64,000 nt of DNA from Breoghania corrubedonensis (GTDB lineage: Bacteria; Pseudomonadota; Alphaproteobacteria; Rhizobiales; Stappiaceae). A program made the position numbers and the translations under genes. Positions 52,650 to 61,617 of this stretch are shown here, piece by piece (within the stretch, counting starts at the first letter, position 1; each line of letters opens with the position of its first letter). The notes beneath the pieces are model-generated. The model was not told the DNA's origin. It saw nothing but the letters and a program-made list of their open reading frames with translations, and ran no database searches. The stretch lies in assembly GCF_003053845.1 (NCBI RefSeq), contig NZ_QAYG01000001.1:1494078-1558077 (forward strand), read 5' to 3'.

Positions 52650-52698
52650 CGATCATTGTTTCAGCGCTCGCAAGCGATCGCCTGAACTGACAGGATGC

Positions 52699-52884
52699 TC
52701 AGATGCTTTCCTTCGGTTCAAGGATCTGACGCCCGCGATACATGCCGCTCTTCAGGTCGATGTGATGCGGACGGCGAAGTTCGCCCGAATCCTTGTCCTC
52801 GACATAGGCCGGCTGCTTCAGGGCGTCCGCGGAACGGCGGAAACCGCGCTTCATGCGCGACGTCTTTCGCTTCGGAACGGCCAT
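52699..52884 (-). CDS. rpmF: 50S ribosomal protein L32
   Basis: A 61-residue ribosomal protein starting [20 protein letters not shown], which is the invariant L32 N-terminus. The alphaproteobacterial form lacks the zinc cysteines of other bacteria, and none are present. ATG 52884 has GGAGTG seven bases upstream. A longer frame to 53184 is an artefact. A hairpin lies in its leader (52918-52942) and an intrinsic terminator follows the gene. Confidence 0.97.
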   Translation of the reverse strand: MAVPKRKTSRMKRGFRRSADALKQPAYVEDKDSGELRRPHHIDLKSGMYRGRQILEPKESI

Positions 52885-52917
52885 GTTCAACACTCCAATG
52901 GTCAAAGGCGGGCTAGG

Positions 52918-52942
52918 TCCAATCCGCTCTAAACGGGTTGGA
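52918..52942 (-). promoter_or_regulatory. leader hairpin and upstream -10 element of rpmF
   Basis: TCCAATCCG and CGGGTTGGA pair over nine bases with one G-T wobble and a seven-base loop, ending 33 bases before the rpmF ATG. Further upstream on the minus strand, TATAAA (52970-52975) is a good -10 hexamer, although the -35 is weak. Confidence 0.45.
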
Positions 52943-53038
52943 CATGCCTCGCCTGGAAGAATGGCGCGCTTTATACAGGCATCTCCGCGCCGACGCCACC
53001 CCGTTGCGCGATGTTTTTTCTGCTTGTCCTTGCGGCGG

Positions 53039-53851
53039 TCAGAGACAGTCCAGAAGATCGCGCCCGATGTTGGCTCTTCTGCGCACCGCGCGGGCATGGC
53101 CGGCATGTCGGCGCGATAGGTCTGTCGGGTCGCGGGCGATCGGATTGGGCAGGACGGTGGCAAGCCGCGCGGCCTGCGCCGCACTCAGTTTGTCGGCCGA
53201 GATGCCATAGTAGTGACGGGCGGCGGCCTCGATACCGAAAATGCCGTCGCCCCATTCCGCGACATTGAGATAGAGCTCCAGAATGCGCCGCTTGGAGAGG
53301 ACCAGGTCGATCCACATCGCAAGTGGGATCTCCAGCGTCTTGCGCACATAGCTGCGCGAGGGCCACAGAAAGAGGTTCTTGGCAAGCTGCATTGTAATGG
53401 TCGAAGCGCCGCGCGCATCCTCGCCTTCCTCAAGCCGGGAAACCTGCTCCATGAGCGCACTCCAGTCGACACCGTCATGGACGCAGAAGCGCGCATCCTC
53501 CGATGCGATCACGGACCGTTGGAGCGTCGGCGATATCGCGTCGAGTGGTGTCCATATGCGCTCCACCTTATGTCCCGTCAAAAGACGGGCGAGCATCGGT
53601 GTGGAGACCGCCGGCAGGACCGCATAGACAAGCGTGACCAGCAACGGCAGAAGGGCGAGGAAAACGGCGACCTTGAAGAGAAGCCAGACAAGGCGCCGCC
53701 GAGCGGTCCTGCGACCGGACGCGCGTTTTGCAACGCCTGTCACCCTTTTTCGAAGCTGCGCGAGCCAGTCTCTTGCCGCCACCCCAGCTGTCCTTCCCGT
53801 TCGCGCCGTTTCGAGTTCCCGTCGACGCAATAGGGTCTTGTGCGGGCGCAC
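53039..53851 (-). CDS. mtgA: monofunctional peptidoglycan glycosyltransferase MtgA
   Basis: A 270-residue membrane-anchored GT51 enzyme that polymerises lipid II into glycan strands. After a basic N-terminus a single transmembrane helix lies near residues 55-80. The catalytic blocks are [17 protein letters not shown] (first glutamate), [16 protein letters not shown] and [42 protein letters not shown] (second glutamate). No transpeptidase domain is present. Start is GTG 53851. Confidence 0.94.
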   Translation of the reverse strand: MRPHKTLLRRRELETARTGRTAGVAARDWLAQLRKRVTGVAKRASGRRTARRRLVWLLFKVAVFLALLPLLVTLVYAVLPAVSTPMLARLLTGHKVERIWTPLDAISPTLQRSVIASEDARFCVHDGVDWSALMEQVSRLEEGEDARGASTITMQLAKNLFLWPSRSYVRKTLEIPLAMWIDLVLSKRRILELYLNVAEWGDGIFGIEAAARHYYGISADKLSAAQAARLATVLPNPIARDPTDLSRRHAGHARAVRRRANIGRDLLDCL

Positions 53852-53968
53852 GCGTCAAGGCCGAGGTGGATGGGAGTCGCCGTGATGCCGGGGAAAACTC
53901 CGCGCATTCCGTCGCGCTTGTTGTCATGAGCGAGTGTCGACCACCTTTTTCACGAGAAGCGGGACAGA

Positions 53969-54958
53969 TTGACAGCGCCGCTGCTATCGGGCACTCCGAA
54001 CTGCAGTCCCTGCACTCTTTTCGATCCGGTTCCGACACCCGTGACACGCGAACTCCCTGCCTCTTTCGCCGAAAGCCTCGCCGCCGCGGCGGCGCGTGTG
54101 GAGGTGATGCTCGATACGCTGCTTGGCGAGCAATTGCTTGCGGATGAAGTCGCCCGTCCGGGCAGGCTGATCGCCGCGATGCGTCATGCGGCGCTGGGTG
54201 GTGGCAAGAGGCTCCGGCCGTTCCTTCTGATCGAGGCGGCACGGCTCTTCGGCCGCGACGACGAGGGCGTGCTTCGGGCCGCGTGCGCTCTGGAATGCGT
54301 TCATTGCTATTCGCTCGTGCATGACGATCTGCCGGCCATGGACGATGACGACATCCGGCGGGGGCGACCGACGGTTCATCGTGCGTTCGATGAGGCGACG
54401 GCCATTCTTGCGGGCGATGCCCTTCTGACCTTCGCTTTCGATCTTCTCGCCGATCCCGCGACCGATGAGGATGCGGACCTGCGCGCTGGTCTGACGCTCG
54501 ATATTGCACGCGCTTCCGGGCTCGGCGGTATGGTCGGCGGCCAGATGCTCGATCTTCTGGGAAGTGCCGTCTCCAGTGAAGAGGCCGATATCCGCTGCCT
54601 GCAATCGATGAAGACGGGCGCACTCATCCGGTTCGCGACGCGGGCGGGCGCGCGCATGGGCGGCGGTGGCGACAAGGATCTCGCCAGTCTTACCCGTTTC
54701 GGCGAAATCGCCGGGCTTGCCTTCCAGCTCGCCGATGATCTGCTCGACGTGATCGGCGATGCGGATGCGCTGGGCAAGGCGACCGGCAAGGATGCCGCGC
54801 TGGGCAAGGCGACGCTTGTGGAGCTTCACGGTGTGGAGTGGACGCAGGACACGCTCTCCGGCCTCGTTGCGGAAGCGGACGCGCTGCTGGAGCCTTACGG
54901 CGAGCGGGCAGACATCTTGCGCCAGACGGCGCGGTTCATCGCCGAGCGGCGAAGCTGA
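53969..54958 (+). CDS. ispA: farnesyl diphosphate synthase (polyprenyl synthetase)
   Basis: An E-isoprenyl diphosphate synthase. The first aspartate-rich motif is HDDLPAMDDDDIRRG and the second QLADDLLD; GGGKRLRPFLLIEA and KTGALIRF are further family blocks. It makes farnesyl (or geranyl) diphosphate for quinones, undecaprenol and hopanoids. The start is uncertain: TTG 53969 has GGGA nearby and gives 329 residues, while GTG 54041 gives 305 residues, closer to the family length. It follows mtgA divergently. Confidence 0.92.
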   Translation: MTAPLLSGTPNCSPCTLFDPVPTPVTRELPASFAESLAAAAARVEVMLDTLLGEQLLADEVARPGRLIAAMRHAALGGGKRLRPFLLIEAARLFGRDDEGVLRAACALECVHCYSLVHDDLPAMDDDDIRRGRPTVHRAFDEATAILAGDALLTFAFDLLADPATDEDADLRAGLTLDIARASGLGGMVGGQMLDLLGSAVSSEEADIRCLQSMKTGALIRFATRAGARMGGGGDKDLASLTRFGEIAGLAFQLADDLLDVIGDADALGKATGKDAALGKATLVELHGVEWTQDTLSGLVAEADALLEPYGERADILRQTARFIAERRS

Positions 54959-55153
54959 GCCGGCGATCCCTCGCCGCTTCTATTCTGTCCTGCCTGACCT
55001 TCCGAATTGACCAGAGACGCGGCGTCAATCAATAGTTAACTGATTGTTGCGACGATTCGCTGCCGAAATGGTCCAGAAGGACCGTTCGATCAGATTGGGC
55101 CGGGTGCCGGGGCAACGGCGCCTCGGGGGCTGTGACAAAGGCAGGAAGCCAAT

Positions 55154-55504
55154 ATGTCTCAGACGGTCGACAGGGTGACGGCACCCTTGCCGCTTGTAAA
55201 GGCGGCGGATCATTCCACGGATCACAATCCGAGGGAGCAGCCTCATTTCGAGCAACAGGACGATAGCGCGATGCACCCGCAAGCGGAGGGCAGCGTGCGC
55301 GAACCTGTTGAGGACGAAGAGCCAGCGGTGGTGCTCGATACCGGAGCGCATCCGGCCACGCCGCTTGGCGGGGTCGCCGCCTATCAGGCAACCGCCCGGC
55401 ACGCCATCGAGGCGCTGGGACGTGACCCACTGCTGGAAGGCGATGAAGGGCACGATGCTGATGAGGAGGCAACGCCCTGGCGGCTCAGCAGCGATGATTC
55501 CTGA
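55154..55504 (+). CDS. acidic hypothetical protein, 116 aa
   Basis: A possible small soluble protein, acidic and low in hydrophobic residues (MSQTVDRVTAPLPLVKAADH at the start, ending WRLSSDDS). An ordered part may be HPATPLGGVAAYQATARHAIEALGRD. AGGAAG lies seven bases before the ATG, which supports translation. Opposite-strand frames over the same bases look worse. I do not recognise a family. Confidence 0.5.
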   Translation: MSQTVDRVTAPLPLVKAADHSTDHNPREQPHFEQQDDSAMHPQAEGSVREPVEDEEPAVVLDTGAHPATPLGGVAAYQATARHAIEALGRDPLLEGDEGHDADEEATPWRLSSDDS

Positions 55505-55530
55505 ACGCTCAGGCGCCTCAATCGTGAATT

Positions 55531-56181
55531 TCAGTCTTTATTTTCGTCTCTCGCGCCCAGAGAGTGCCGGTTTATGAGCGGCAGCTGCGAGAGTGTGAAG
55601 ATGAAGGTGATCGGCATGATGCCGAAGACCTTGAACGTCACCCAGAAATCCGTCGAAAAGTTGCGCCATATGATCTCGTTGAGAATGGCGAGGACATAGA
55701 AGAACAAGCCCCATCGGAACGTGAGCTTGCGCCAGCCCTCCGCATCGAGCCGGAAGACGCTGTCGAACACATAGCCTAGAAACGATCGTCCGAAGACGAG
55801 GCCGCCCAGAAGCACCGTTCCGAAGAGCACATTGACGATGGTCGGCTTCAGCTTGATGAAGAGATCATCATGCAGATAGAGCGTGAGGGCGCCAAAAACC
55901 AGCACGACGACACCGGTCACCAATGGCATGACCGGCAAGTGCCGTGTGAGCACATAGGACGCGACGAGAGAGATCGCGATCGCCACCATGAAGGCAGCCG
56001 TGGCGATGAAGATCGGTCCGCCCAGCGCGGCAAGCGCCGGAAACATGTCCGACAACTGAGCGCCGCGCGCATTGGCGAAAAAGAAAACGCCAAGGGGGCC
56101 CAGTTCCAGCACCAGCTTCAGAAGCGGGTTCATCTCGTCGCGTTTGCGATCGGGCGCGCTCGGGTCGTGTTCGAATTCCAC
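55531..56181 (-). CDS. yciB: inner membrane septation protein A (YciB/IspZ)
   Basis: A 216-residue membrane protein with about five to six helices. It has the family start [29 protein letters not shown], then [31 protein letters not shown] and [20 protein letters not shown]. YciB-type proteins act in envelope integrity and septation. GTG 56181 is used because GGGA lies nine bases upstream; ATG 56133 (MNPLLKL) is an alternative. It lies 88 bases downstream of ftsY on the same strand. Confidence 0.93.
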   Translation of the reverse strand: MEFEHDPSAPDRKRDEMNPLLKLVLELGPLGVFFFANARGAQLSDMFPALAALGGPIFIATAAFMVAIAISLVASYVLTRHLPVMPLVTGVVVLVFGALTLYLHDDLFIKLKPTIVNVLFGTVLLGGLVFGRSFLGYVFDSVFRLDAEGWRKLTFRWGLFFYVLAILNEIIWRNFSTDFWVTFKVFGIMPITFIFTLSQLPLINRHSLGARDENKD

Positions 56182-56268
56182 GTTGGAAAGTCCCGTTCGT
56201 TGGTTGCCGCCCTTTGTTCCGCCTAGCAGTTTGATGCGGCGACGGCAATCGTGCGGTGAGGCCACACC

Positions 56269-57759
56269 CTAGTTTGTCATACCGGCAATTGCCCCTGCGA
56301 AATCCTTGGCGGTAAAGGGTTCCAGATCATCAATGCCTTCGCCGATACCGATGAAGTGAACGGGCAGGCCGTGCCTGGCTGCGATCGCCACAAGGATGCC
56401 GCCGCGGGCCGTGCCGTCCAGTTTGGTCATGACAAGGCCAGTAACGCCTGCCGTCCTGCCGAAGATCTCCACCTGACTCATGGCGTTCTGGCCGGTGGTG
56501 GCATCCAGCGTCAGAAGCACGGTGTGCGGTGCCTCTGGGTCATGTTTCTTTATGACGCGCACGACCTTTTCAAGTTCGGCCATCAGTTCGGCCCGGTTTT
56601 GCAGCCGGCCGGCCGTATCGATCAGCAAAACGTCGCAGGCCGCGTCCTTCGCCTGCTTCATGGCGTCGAAGACGAGGCCGGCCGCATCCGCGCCGATCGG
56701 GCGGGACACAACCGTGGAGCCGGTACGCTCGCCCCAGATCCTGAGCTGTTCGACGGCGGCGGCGCGGAAGGTGTCGCCGGCGGCCAGCATCACCTTTTTG
56801 CCTTCCCGGTTGAGCTTGGCTGCAAGTTTGCCGATGGTCGTGGTCTTGCCGGTGCCGTTGACGCCGACCAGAAGGACCACGTGGGGCTTGTGGCCGGTAT
56901 CGAGGTCGAGCGGCCGTGCCACCGGAGCCAGGACCTTTTCGATTTCCTCGGCAAGGACCCGCCGCACTTCCTCTTCCGAGATCTCCTTGTCGTAGCGTCC
57001 CTCGGCCAGCCGTTCGGTGATTGTCATGGCCGTGTCGGCGCCGAGATCCGCCTGGATCAGCAGGTCTTCCAGTTCCTCGATCGTTTCCGCGTCGAGCTTG
57101 CGCTTGCGGAAGACGGAGATGATGCCATCGCCAAGCGCGGACGATGAGCGCGACAAGCCATCGCGCAGCCGTTGAATCCAGGAGCGTTTCGGCGCGGGTG
57201 TTTCGAGGGCGTCGGAGCTGAGGCCGGATGCCACGATCCCCAAAGTCTGAGGGGACGGTTCCGTCTCCACGACTTCGCCCGCCGATTCATCGCGTTGCGT
57301 CTCGTCGTGCCCGGAAGATGGCGTATCCGCTTCGGAAGTTTCCGGATCCGGGCTTTCCGGCTCCAGCGTCTCCGCGTCAACATCGGGTGTCTCGTCGTCG
57401 ACAAATTCGACGACTTCGGAACCCGGGGGGGAGGGCTGAAGAGCGGCTTCGGTCACTTCGTCCGCAGCGTCGGTGCTATCGGGATCATCCACGGGCGCTT
57501 TTGCAGCGGCGGGGTCTGCGGAGATGGCCGGGGCAAGCGCGACGGGCATTACCAGCGGCTGGTTTGAGCCTACGCTCGCGTCGGCCTGGGCCGTCTCCGC
57601 GGATTCTGCCGCCTGACCCGATCCGGCGGGCAAGTCTTGCGCAACCTCTTCCTCGGAGGGGACGTCTTCCTCGCGCGCCTCGGGTTCGCTCTCCGGCGCT
57701 TCCTTCTTGCCGCCGCCGAACAACCGTCCGAAAAATCCGCGTTTCTCGCTCTCCGCCAT
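56269..57759 (-). CDS. ftsY: signal recognition particle receptor FtsY
   Basis: FtsY (496 residues) is the GTPase that docks SRP-ribosome complexes at the membrane. The first roughly 190 residues form a long acidic, Glu/Asp/Pro-rich A domain. The NG domain follows, with G1 GVNGTGKTTTIGKLA, the DTFRAAAVEQLRIW insertion, G3 DTAGRLQN, G4 TKLDGTARGG and the closing GIGEGIDDLEPF. Position between mtaB and yciB is the usual Hyphomicrobiales order. Confidence 0.96.
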   Translation of the reverse strand: MAESEKRGFFGRLFGGGKKEAPESEPEAREEDVPSEEEVAQDLPAGSGQAAESAETAQADASVGSNQPLVMPVALAPAISADPAAAKAPVDDPDSTDAADEVTEAALQPSPPGSEVVEFVDDETPDVDAETLEPESPDPETSEADTPSSGHDETQRDESAGEVVETEPSPQTLGIVASGLSSDALETPAPKRSWIQRLRDGLSRSSSALGDGIISVFRKRKLDAETIEELEDLLIQADLGADTAMTITERLAEGRYDKEISEEEVRRVLAEEIEKVLAPVARPLDLDTGHKPHVVLLVGVNGTGKTTTIGKLAAKLNREGKKVMLAAGDTFRAAAVEQLRIWGERTGSTVVSRPIGADAAGLVFDAMKQAKDAACDVLLIDTAGRLQNRAELMAELEKVVRVIKKHDPEAPHTVLLTLDATTGQNAMSQVEIFGRTAGVTGLVMTKLDGTARGGILVAIAARHGLPVHFIGIGEGIDDLEPFTAKDFAGAIAGMTN

Positions 57760-57798
57760 GGAATTCCGTTCTTTCGTCAGGTCTTTGTCGCAGATGCA

Positions 57799-57835
57799 GG
57801 GTGTTGCCCGGAGCGTTAATCGCTCAGGCCCACCC
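57799..57835. repeat. nested hairpin between mtaB and ftsY
   Basis: The core GAGCG-TTAAT-CGCTC (57811-57825) is perfect and is enclosed by GGGTG/CACCC. It is 40 bases upstream of ftsY and about 100 bases after the mtaB stop on the minus strand, without a T-run. Confidence 0.4.
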
Positions 57836-57937
57836 GAATTGGGATATTTGACCCGGGGACCTGATTGTCACGATCCACTCCGTTTGTCATCCCGGATGCG
57901 GCCCGCACGCAGAGCGAGGTGAGGCCATTGCCATGCG

Positions 57938-59194
57938 TCATGCCGCCTCGGCCAGGAGGTGACGTCGGTTGTAGCCGGTGATCCGGGCGGTGACGATGGT
58001 TCCCGGCGCACCGAAGCCAAGTTCGGTTTCGGTGAACTGTTCCGTCCGTCCCAGTCCGTCCCGCTCCACAAGGATGCGGCGCGTTTGTCCGATCTCGCTG
58101 GAAAGATGGTGCGTGAGAGCGGCCTCGCCCGCCTCGCGCAGGCGGCCGGCGCGCTCCTTCACGATCATTCGCTCAAGCTGCGGCATGCGGGCGGCGGGCG
58201 TGCCCTTGCGGGCCGAGAACGGGAAGACGTGCAGATGCGTCAGGCCGCAATCCTCGACGATCCGCAGCGAGTTTTCGAACATCGCCTCTGTTTCGGTCGG
58301 GAAGCCGGCAATGATGTCGGCTCCGAAGACCACGTCCGGCCGATGTTGGCGGACTTCTTCGCAGAAGCGAATCGTGTCCTCACGCGAATGACGGCGCTTC
58401 ATGCGCTTCAGGATCATGTTGTCGCCGGACTGCAAGGAGAGGTGAAAATGTGGCATCAATCGCTCTTCCTCGGCGATCGCGCGCATCAAGGCGGCGTCGG
58501 CCTCGATGGAATCGATGGAGGAAAGCCTCAGCCGTTCCAGGTCCGGTACCAGCTTCAATATCTTTTCGATCAGCGTGCCGAGTTGCGGCGCGCCGGGCAG
58601 ATCGGCACCGTAGGAGGTGATGTCGACGCCGGTCAGCACGATCTCACGATAGCCGTTCTCGACGAGCCGACGGATCTGGCCGACCACTTCGCCCATGGGA
58701 ACCGACCGTGAATTGCCCCTGCCGAACGGAATGATGCAGAAGGTGCAGCGGTGGTCGCAGCCGTTCTGCACCTGGACGAAGGCGCGTGCCCGACCCTCCA
58801 GCCCGTCAATCAGATGGCCGGCCGTCTCGCGAACGCTCATGATGTCGTTGACGATGACCTTCTCGTTTTCGTCGATACCGAAATTGGCGACCCGTTCGTA
58901 GGATCCGCGCTGAAGCTTCTCGGTGTTGCCGATGACGAGGTCCACCTCGTCCATGTCCGAGAAGGTCTCTGCCTCGGTTTGCGCGGCGCAGCCGGTGACG
59001 ATGATGCGGGCGTCCGGGTTTTCGCGGCGTGCGCGGCGGATCTGCTGGCGCGCCTGGCGCACGGCCTCGCCCGTCACCGCGCAGGTGTTGACGAGAACGG
59101 CATTGTCGAGGCCGGCGGCTTCCGCCTCGCGCCGCATGATCTCCGACTCGTAGGTATTGAGCCGGCAGCCGAAAGTGAGGAGCTTGATGGTCAT
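57938..59194 (-). CDS. mtaB: tRNA t6A37 methylthiotransferase MtaB
   Basis: A 418-residue radical SAM methylthiotransferase that converts t6A37 to ms2t6A in ANN-decoding tRNAs. The N-terminal UPF0004 domain has the first cluster cysteines (TFGCRLNTYES, NTCAVTGEAV and VTGCAAQ). The radical SAM motif CDHRCTFCIIPFGRG is near residues 145-159, and a TRAM-like tail closes the protein. The TFGCRLN motif marks the MtaB rather than MiaB or RimO branch. It is four bases past dapF on the same strand. Confidence 0.95.
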   Translation of the reverse strand: MTIKLLTFGCRLNTYESEIMRREAEAAGLDNAVLVNTCAVTGEAVRQARQQIRRARRENPDARIIVTGCAAQTEAETFSDMDEVDLVIGNTEKLQRGSYERVANFGIDENEKVIVNDIMSVRETAGHLIDGLEGRARAFVQVQNGCDHRCTFCIIPFGRGNSRSVPMGEVVGQIRRLVENGYREIVLTGVDITSYGADLPGAPQLGTLIEKILKLVPDLERLRLSSIDSIEADAALMRAIAEEERLMPHFHLSLQSGDNMILKRMKRRHSREDTIRFCEEVRQHRPDVVFGADIIAGFPTETEAMFENSLRIVEDCGLTHLHVFPFSARKGTPAARMPQLERMIVKERAGRLREAGEAALTHHLSSEIGQTRRILVERDGLGRTEQFTETELGFGAPGTIVTARITGYNRRHLLAEAA

Positions 59195-59198
59195 GGGC

Positions 59199-60101
59199 TC
59201 AGGCCGCGCCTTGTTCCTCGCGCCGCCACACGGGCTTTCCGGTATCGAGCGTGTCCATGTCGAGCGCGCCGAAAAATTCCAGCTCGGTATCGCCGGTCAT
59301 CATCACGTGACCGTCGCTTTCGCGCCATTCGATATCGAGCGGGCCGCCGGGCAGCGTCACTGTGACGTGGCGCCCGGTCAGCCGCTTGCGCGCGGCCGCA
59401 ACGCCCGTGGCGCAGGCCGCTGTGCCGCAGGCGCGCGTCAGGCCGACGCCGCGCTCCCATACCTTGGCACGGATTTCGTTTTCGCCGGTGATCTGGGCCA
59501 GCGTGATGTTGGCGTGTTCGGGAAAGACCGGATGATGTTCGAGCAGCGGCCCGAAACGCTCGAGATCATGCGCTTCGATGTCGTCGACAAAGAAGATCGC
59601 ATGCGGATTGCCCATGTTGACGACGGCGGGCGAGTGCAGGACCGGCGCGTCGATCGGGCCAATCTGCAGTTCGATCGCCCGGGTATCGCGGAATTCTTCG
59701 GCGAGGGGAATCTGTTGCCATTCGAGCTTCGGTTCGCCCATGTCCACGGTCACGCGGGCCTCGTCGCCTGTGGCAAAGGCCATCAACAGTCCGGCATTGG
59801 TTTCGATCGTGGCGCGATCGGTGTCTTTTTCCTCCATCAACAACCGGCCGATGCAGCGGGTGGCGTTGCCACAGGCATCCACCTGCCCGCCGTCGCGATT
59901 GTAGATGCGCATGAAGGCGTCGACACCCAGCGGCGACTTCTCGACAATGATCATCTGGTCGAAGCCGATGCCGGACCGGCGGTCGCCGATGGCGGCGATT
60001 TGTGCGTCGGTGAGGCGCACAGACACGTCGCGCGCATCGAAAACGACGAAATCGTTGCCGAGGCCATTCATCTTCACAAAGGGGATTTCGCGCGCGGTCA
60101 T
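59199..60101 (-). CDS. dapF: diaminopimelate epimerase DapF
   Basis: DapF (300 residues) converts LL- to meso-diaminopimelate for lysine and peptidoglycan. Both catalytic cysteines are visible: DACGNATRC near residues 75-83 and GLTRACGTAACATG near 220-233. The start MTAREIPFVKMNGLGNDFVVFDA is typical. It leads a dapF-mtaB-ftsY-yciB run. Confidence 0.96.
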   Translation of the reverse strand: MTAREIPFVKMNGLGNDFVVFDARDVSVRLTDAQIAAIGDRRSGIGFDQMIIVEKSPLGVDAFMRIYNRDGGQVDACGNATRCIGRLLMEEKDTDRATIETNAGLLMAFATGDEARVTVDMGEPKLEWQQIPLAEEFRDTRAIELQIGPIDAPVLHSPAVVNMGNPHAIFFVDDIEAHDLERFGPLLEHHPVFPEHANITLAQITGENEIRAKVWERGVGLTRACGTAACATGVAAARKRLTGRHVTVTLPGGPLDIEWRESDGHVMMTGDTELEFFGALDMDTLDTGKPVWRREEQGAA

Positions 60102-60197
60102 CGCGGTAGGCTTTCTGATCGAGGTACAGACTGGTCTCTATATGGCGGAAACGCGCGCCGAATGCCAGTGGTCGGCGGACAACACGATGCTTCCCGG

Positions 60198-60740
60198 CTA
60201 GCCGATCCGCATCATCGTGGAAGGACATGAAAGGGCGAGCACCCGGCGCATGTGGTCAAGGGCGACGGCCACGCACCCCTCTGTCGGCCGGTAGCCGGGC
60301 CTCGCCAGATGGAAGAAGACGGCGCTGCCGCGGCCCCGGATACGCGGGTGCCGGTTGTGGTCGAGGATGACGAGCAGGTCGTAGAGGTGATCCTCGCGCC
60401 AGAGCCTTTCATGCGAAGCGGGGCAGGGCAGGCGTATGGCGCGATTGTAGCGGCCGTCGCCAGGATCGTCGCACCAGCCGTCATCGGGCCGGATAATGCG
60501 TACCGGAAGGCGTGTCGCTGGCCGCGCCACCCGGTCCGCGCGATAGCGCACTTCGATGAGGCGATAGCATCCGGCCGGTGTCAAACCGTCTCCTTCACGC
60601 TTGTTATACGAGATCCCGGCGCGCCCGAGCGCGCAGGCGACGGTGAGGGCTCCAAAGGTCAGGCGACCCCGCGTCGCGGGTGCCGCGAGCGAGCGGACGC
60701 GGATCTCCGACCGCATCGAAAAGCGTTCCGTTTCTGCCAT
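60198..60740 (-). CDS. L,D-transpeptidase (YkuD) family protein
   Basis: A 180-residue protein with a YkuD-type catalytic pattern: FFHLARPGYRPTEGCVAVAL gives the His and the TEGC nucleophilic cysteine near residue 158. LGRAGISYNKREGDGLTPAG and the YRLIEVRYRADRV strand precede it. There is no signal peptide, which is common in this subgroup. It may cross-link peptidoglycan or lipoprotein to it; the cytoplasmic start is unexplained. It is divergent from the response regulator at 60913. Confidence 0.85.
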   Translation of the reverse strand: MAETERFSMRSEIRVRSLAAPATRGRLTFGALTVACALGRAGISYNKREGDGLTPAGCYRLIEVRYRADRVARPATRLPVRIIRPDDGWCDDPGDGRYNRAIRLPCPASHERLWREDHLYDLLVILDHNRHPRIRGRGSAVFFHLARPGYRPTEGCVAVALDHMRRVLALSCPSTMMRIG

Positions 60741-60912
60741 TGAACAGGTATTCCTTCACCGTGCCGTGATCACAATTTGACCCGGATACCACCTAGCCGC
60801 GATGATTGACCTCTCGCAATCGTGATGCCGACCTGCCATGTATGGGCCATGGTCTGCCGGTCGATACAAAGCCCGGCCGGATCGTATTTGAGGAGAGCGC
60901 CGGAGGACGGGA

Positions 60913-61596
60913 ATGACCGCTCGCAGGATTCTGATCATCGATGACGACCCCGATCTGCGCGAGGCGTTGGTCGAGCAATTGTCGCTCTTCGAGGAATTCG
61001 AGACGCTGACCAGCGATTGCGCCGCGTCGGGCATACGTGAGGCGCGCGCTGATCGTGTCGATCTTTTGATCATGGATGTCGGCCTTCCGGACATGGACGG
61101 GCGCGAGGCTGTGAAAATCCTGCGCAAGGGCGGCTTCAAGGCACCTGTGATCATGTTGACCGGACAGGACACCGACAGCGACACGATCCTCGGGCTGGAA
61201 GCGGGTGCCAATGACTATGTGGCGAAGCCCTTCAAGTTTGCGGTCCTGCTTGCCCGCATTCGAGCGCATCTGCGCCAGCACGAGCAGAGCGAAGACGCCA
61301 CTTTCGCCATCGGTCCTTATACCTTCCGCCCTTCAGCCAAGCTGCTGCTCGACGAAAAGGGTGCCAAGATCCGGCTGACGGAGAAGGAAACGGCGATCCT
61401 CAAGTATCTCTACCGCACGGGCGAAAAGCCGGTGACGCGCGATGTGCTGCTGCACGAGGTGTGGGGCTACAATTCGGGCGTAACCACACACACTCTGGAA
61501 ACCCATATCTACCGACTGCGCCAGAAGATCGAGACCGATCCCTCAAACGCGGCACTGCTGGTCACCGAAGCCGGGGGCTACAAGCTGGTGCCATGA
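60913..61596 (+). CDS. OmpR/PhoB-family response regulator (CenR/OtpR-like)
   Basis: A 227-residue regulator with receiver and winged-helix DNA-binding domains. The acidic pocket is IDDDPD near residues 9-14, the phospho-acceptor is D55 in LLIMDVGLPDMDG, and the Lys is in VAKPFKFAVLLARIRAHLR. The C-terminal domain has LTEKETAILKYLYRTGEKPVTRDVLLHEVWGYNSGVTTHTLETHIYRLRQKI. The sequence resembles the CenR/OtpR envelope regulator of Caulobacter and Brucella, from memory. GGAGG lies eight bases before the ATG. No histidine kinase is adjacent. Confidence 0.9.
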   Translation: MTARRILIIDDDPDLREALVEQLSLFEEFETLTSDCAASGIREARADRVDLLIMDVGLPDMDGREAVKILRKGGFKAPVIMLTGQDTDSDTILGLEAGANDYVAKPFKFAVLLARIRAHLRQHEQSEDATFAIGPYTFRPSAKLLLDEKGAKIRLTEKETAILKYLYRTGEKPVTRDVLLHEVWGYNSGVTTHTLETHIYRLRQKIETDPSNAALLVTEAGGYKLVP

Positions 61597-61617
61597 CCGG
61601 CCCGCAGGTCTTTTGCC

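Larger units (their letters stand above)
52450..52698. other. gap with 14-bp tandem repeats and the rpmF terminator
   Basis: No gene is seen. The stretch holds three copies of a 14-bp unit at 52574-52615 and the intrinsic terminator of rpmF at 52623-52649. Short frames here do not look coding. Confidence 0.5.

Noticed and set aside
52555-52932. Short open frames over the rpmF region on the plus strand
   Set aside because: They run opposite rpmF and its terminator and show no coding character.
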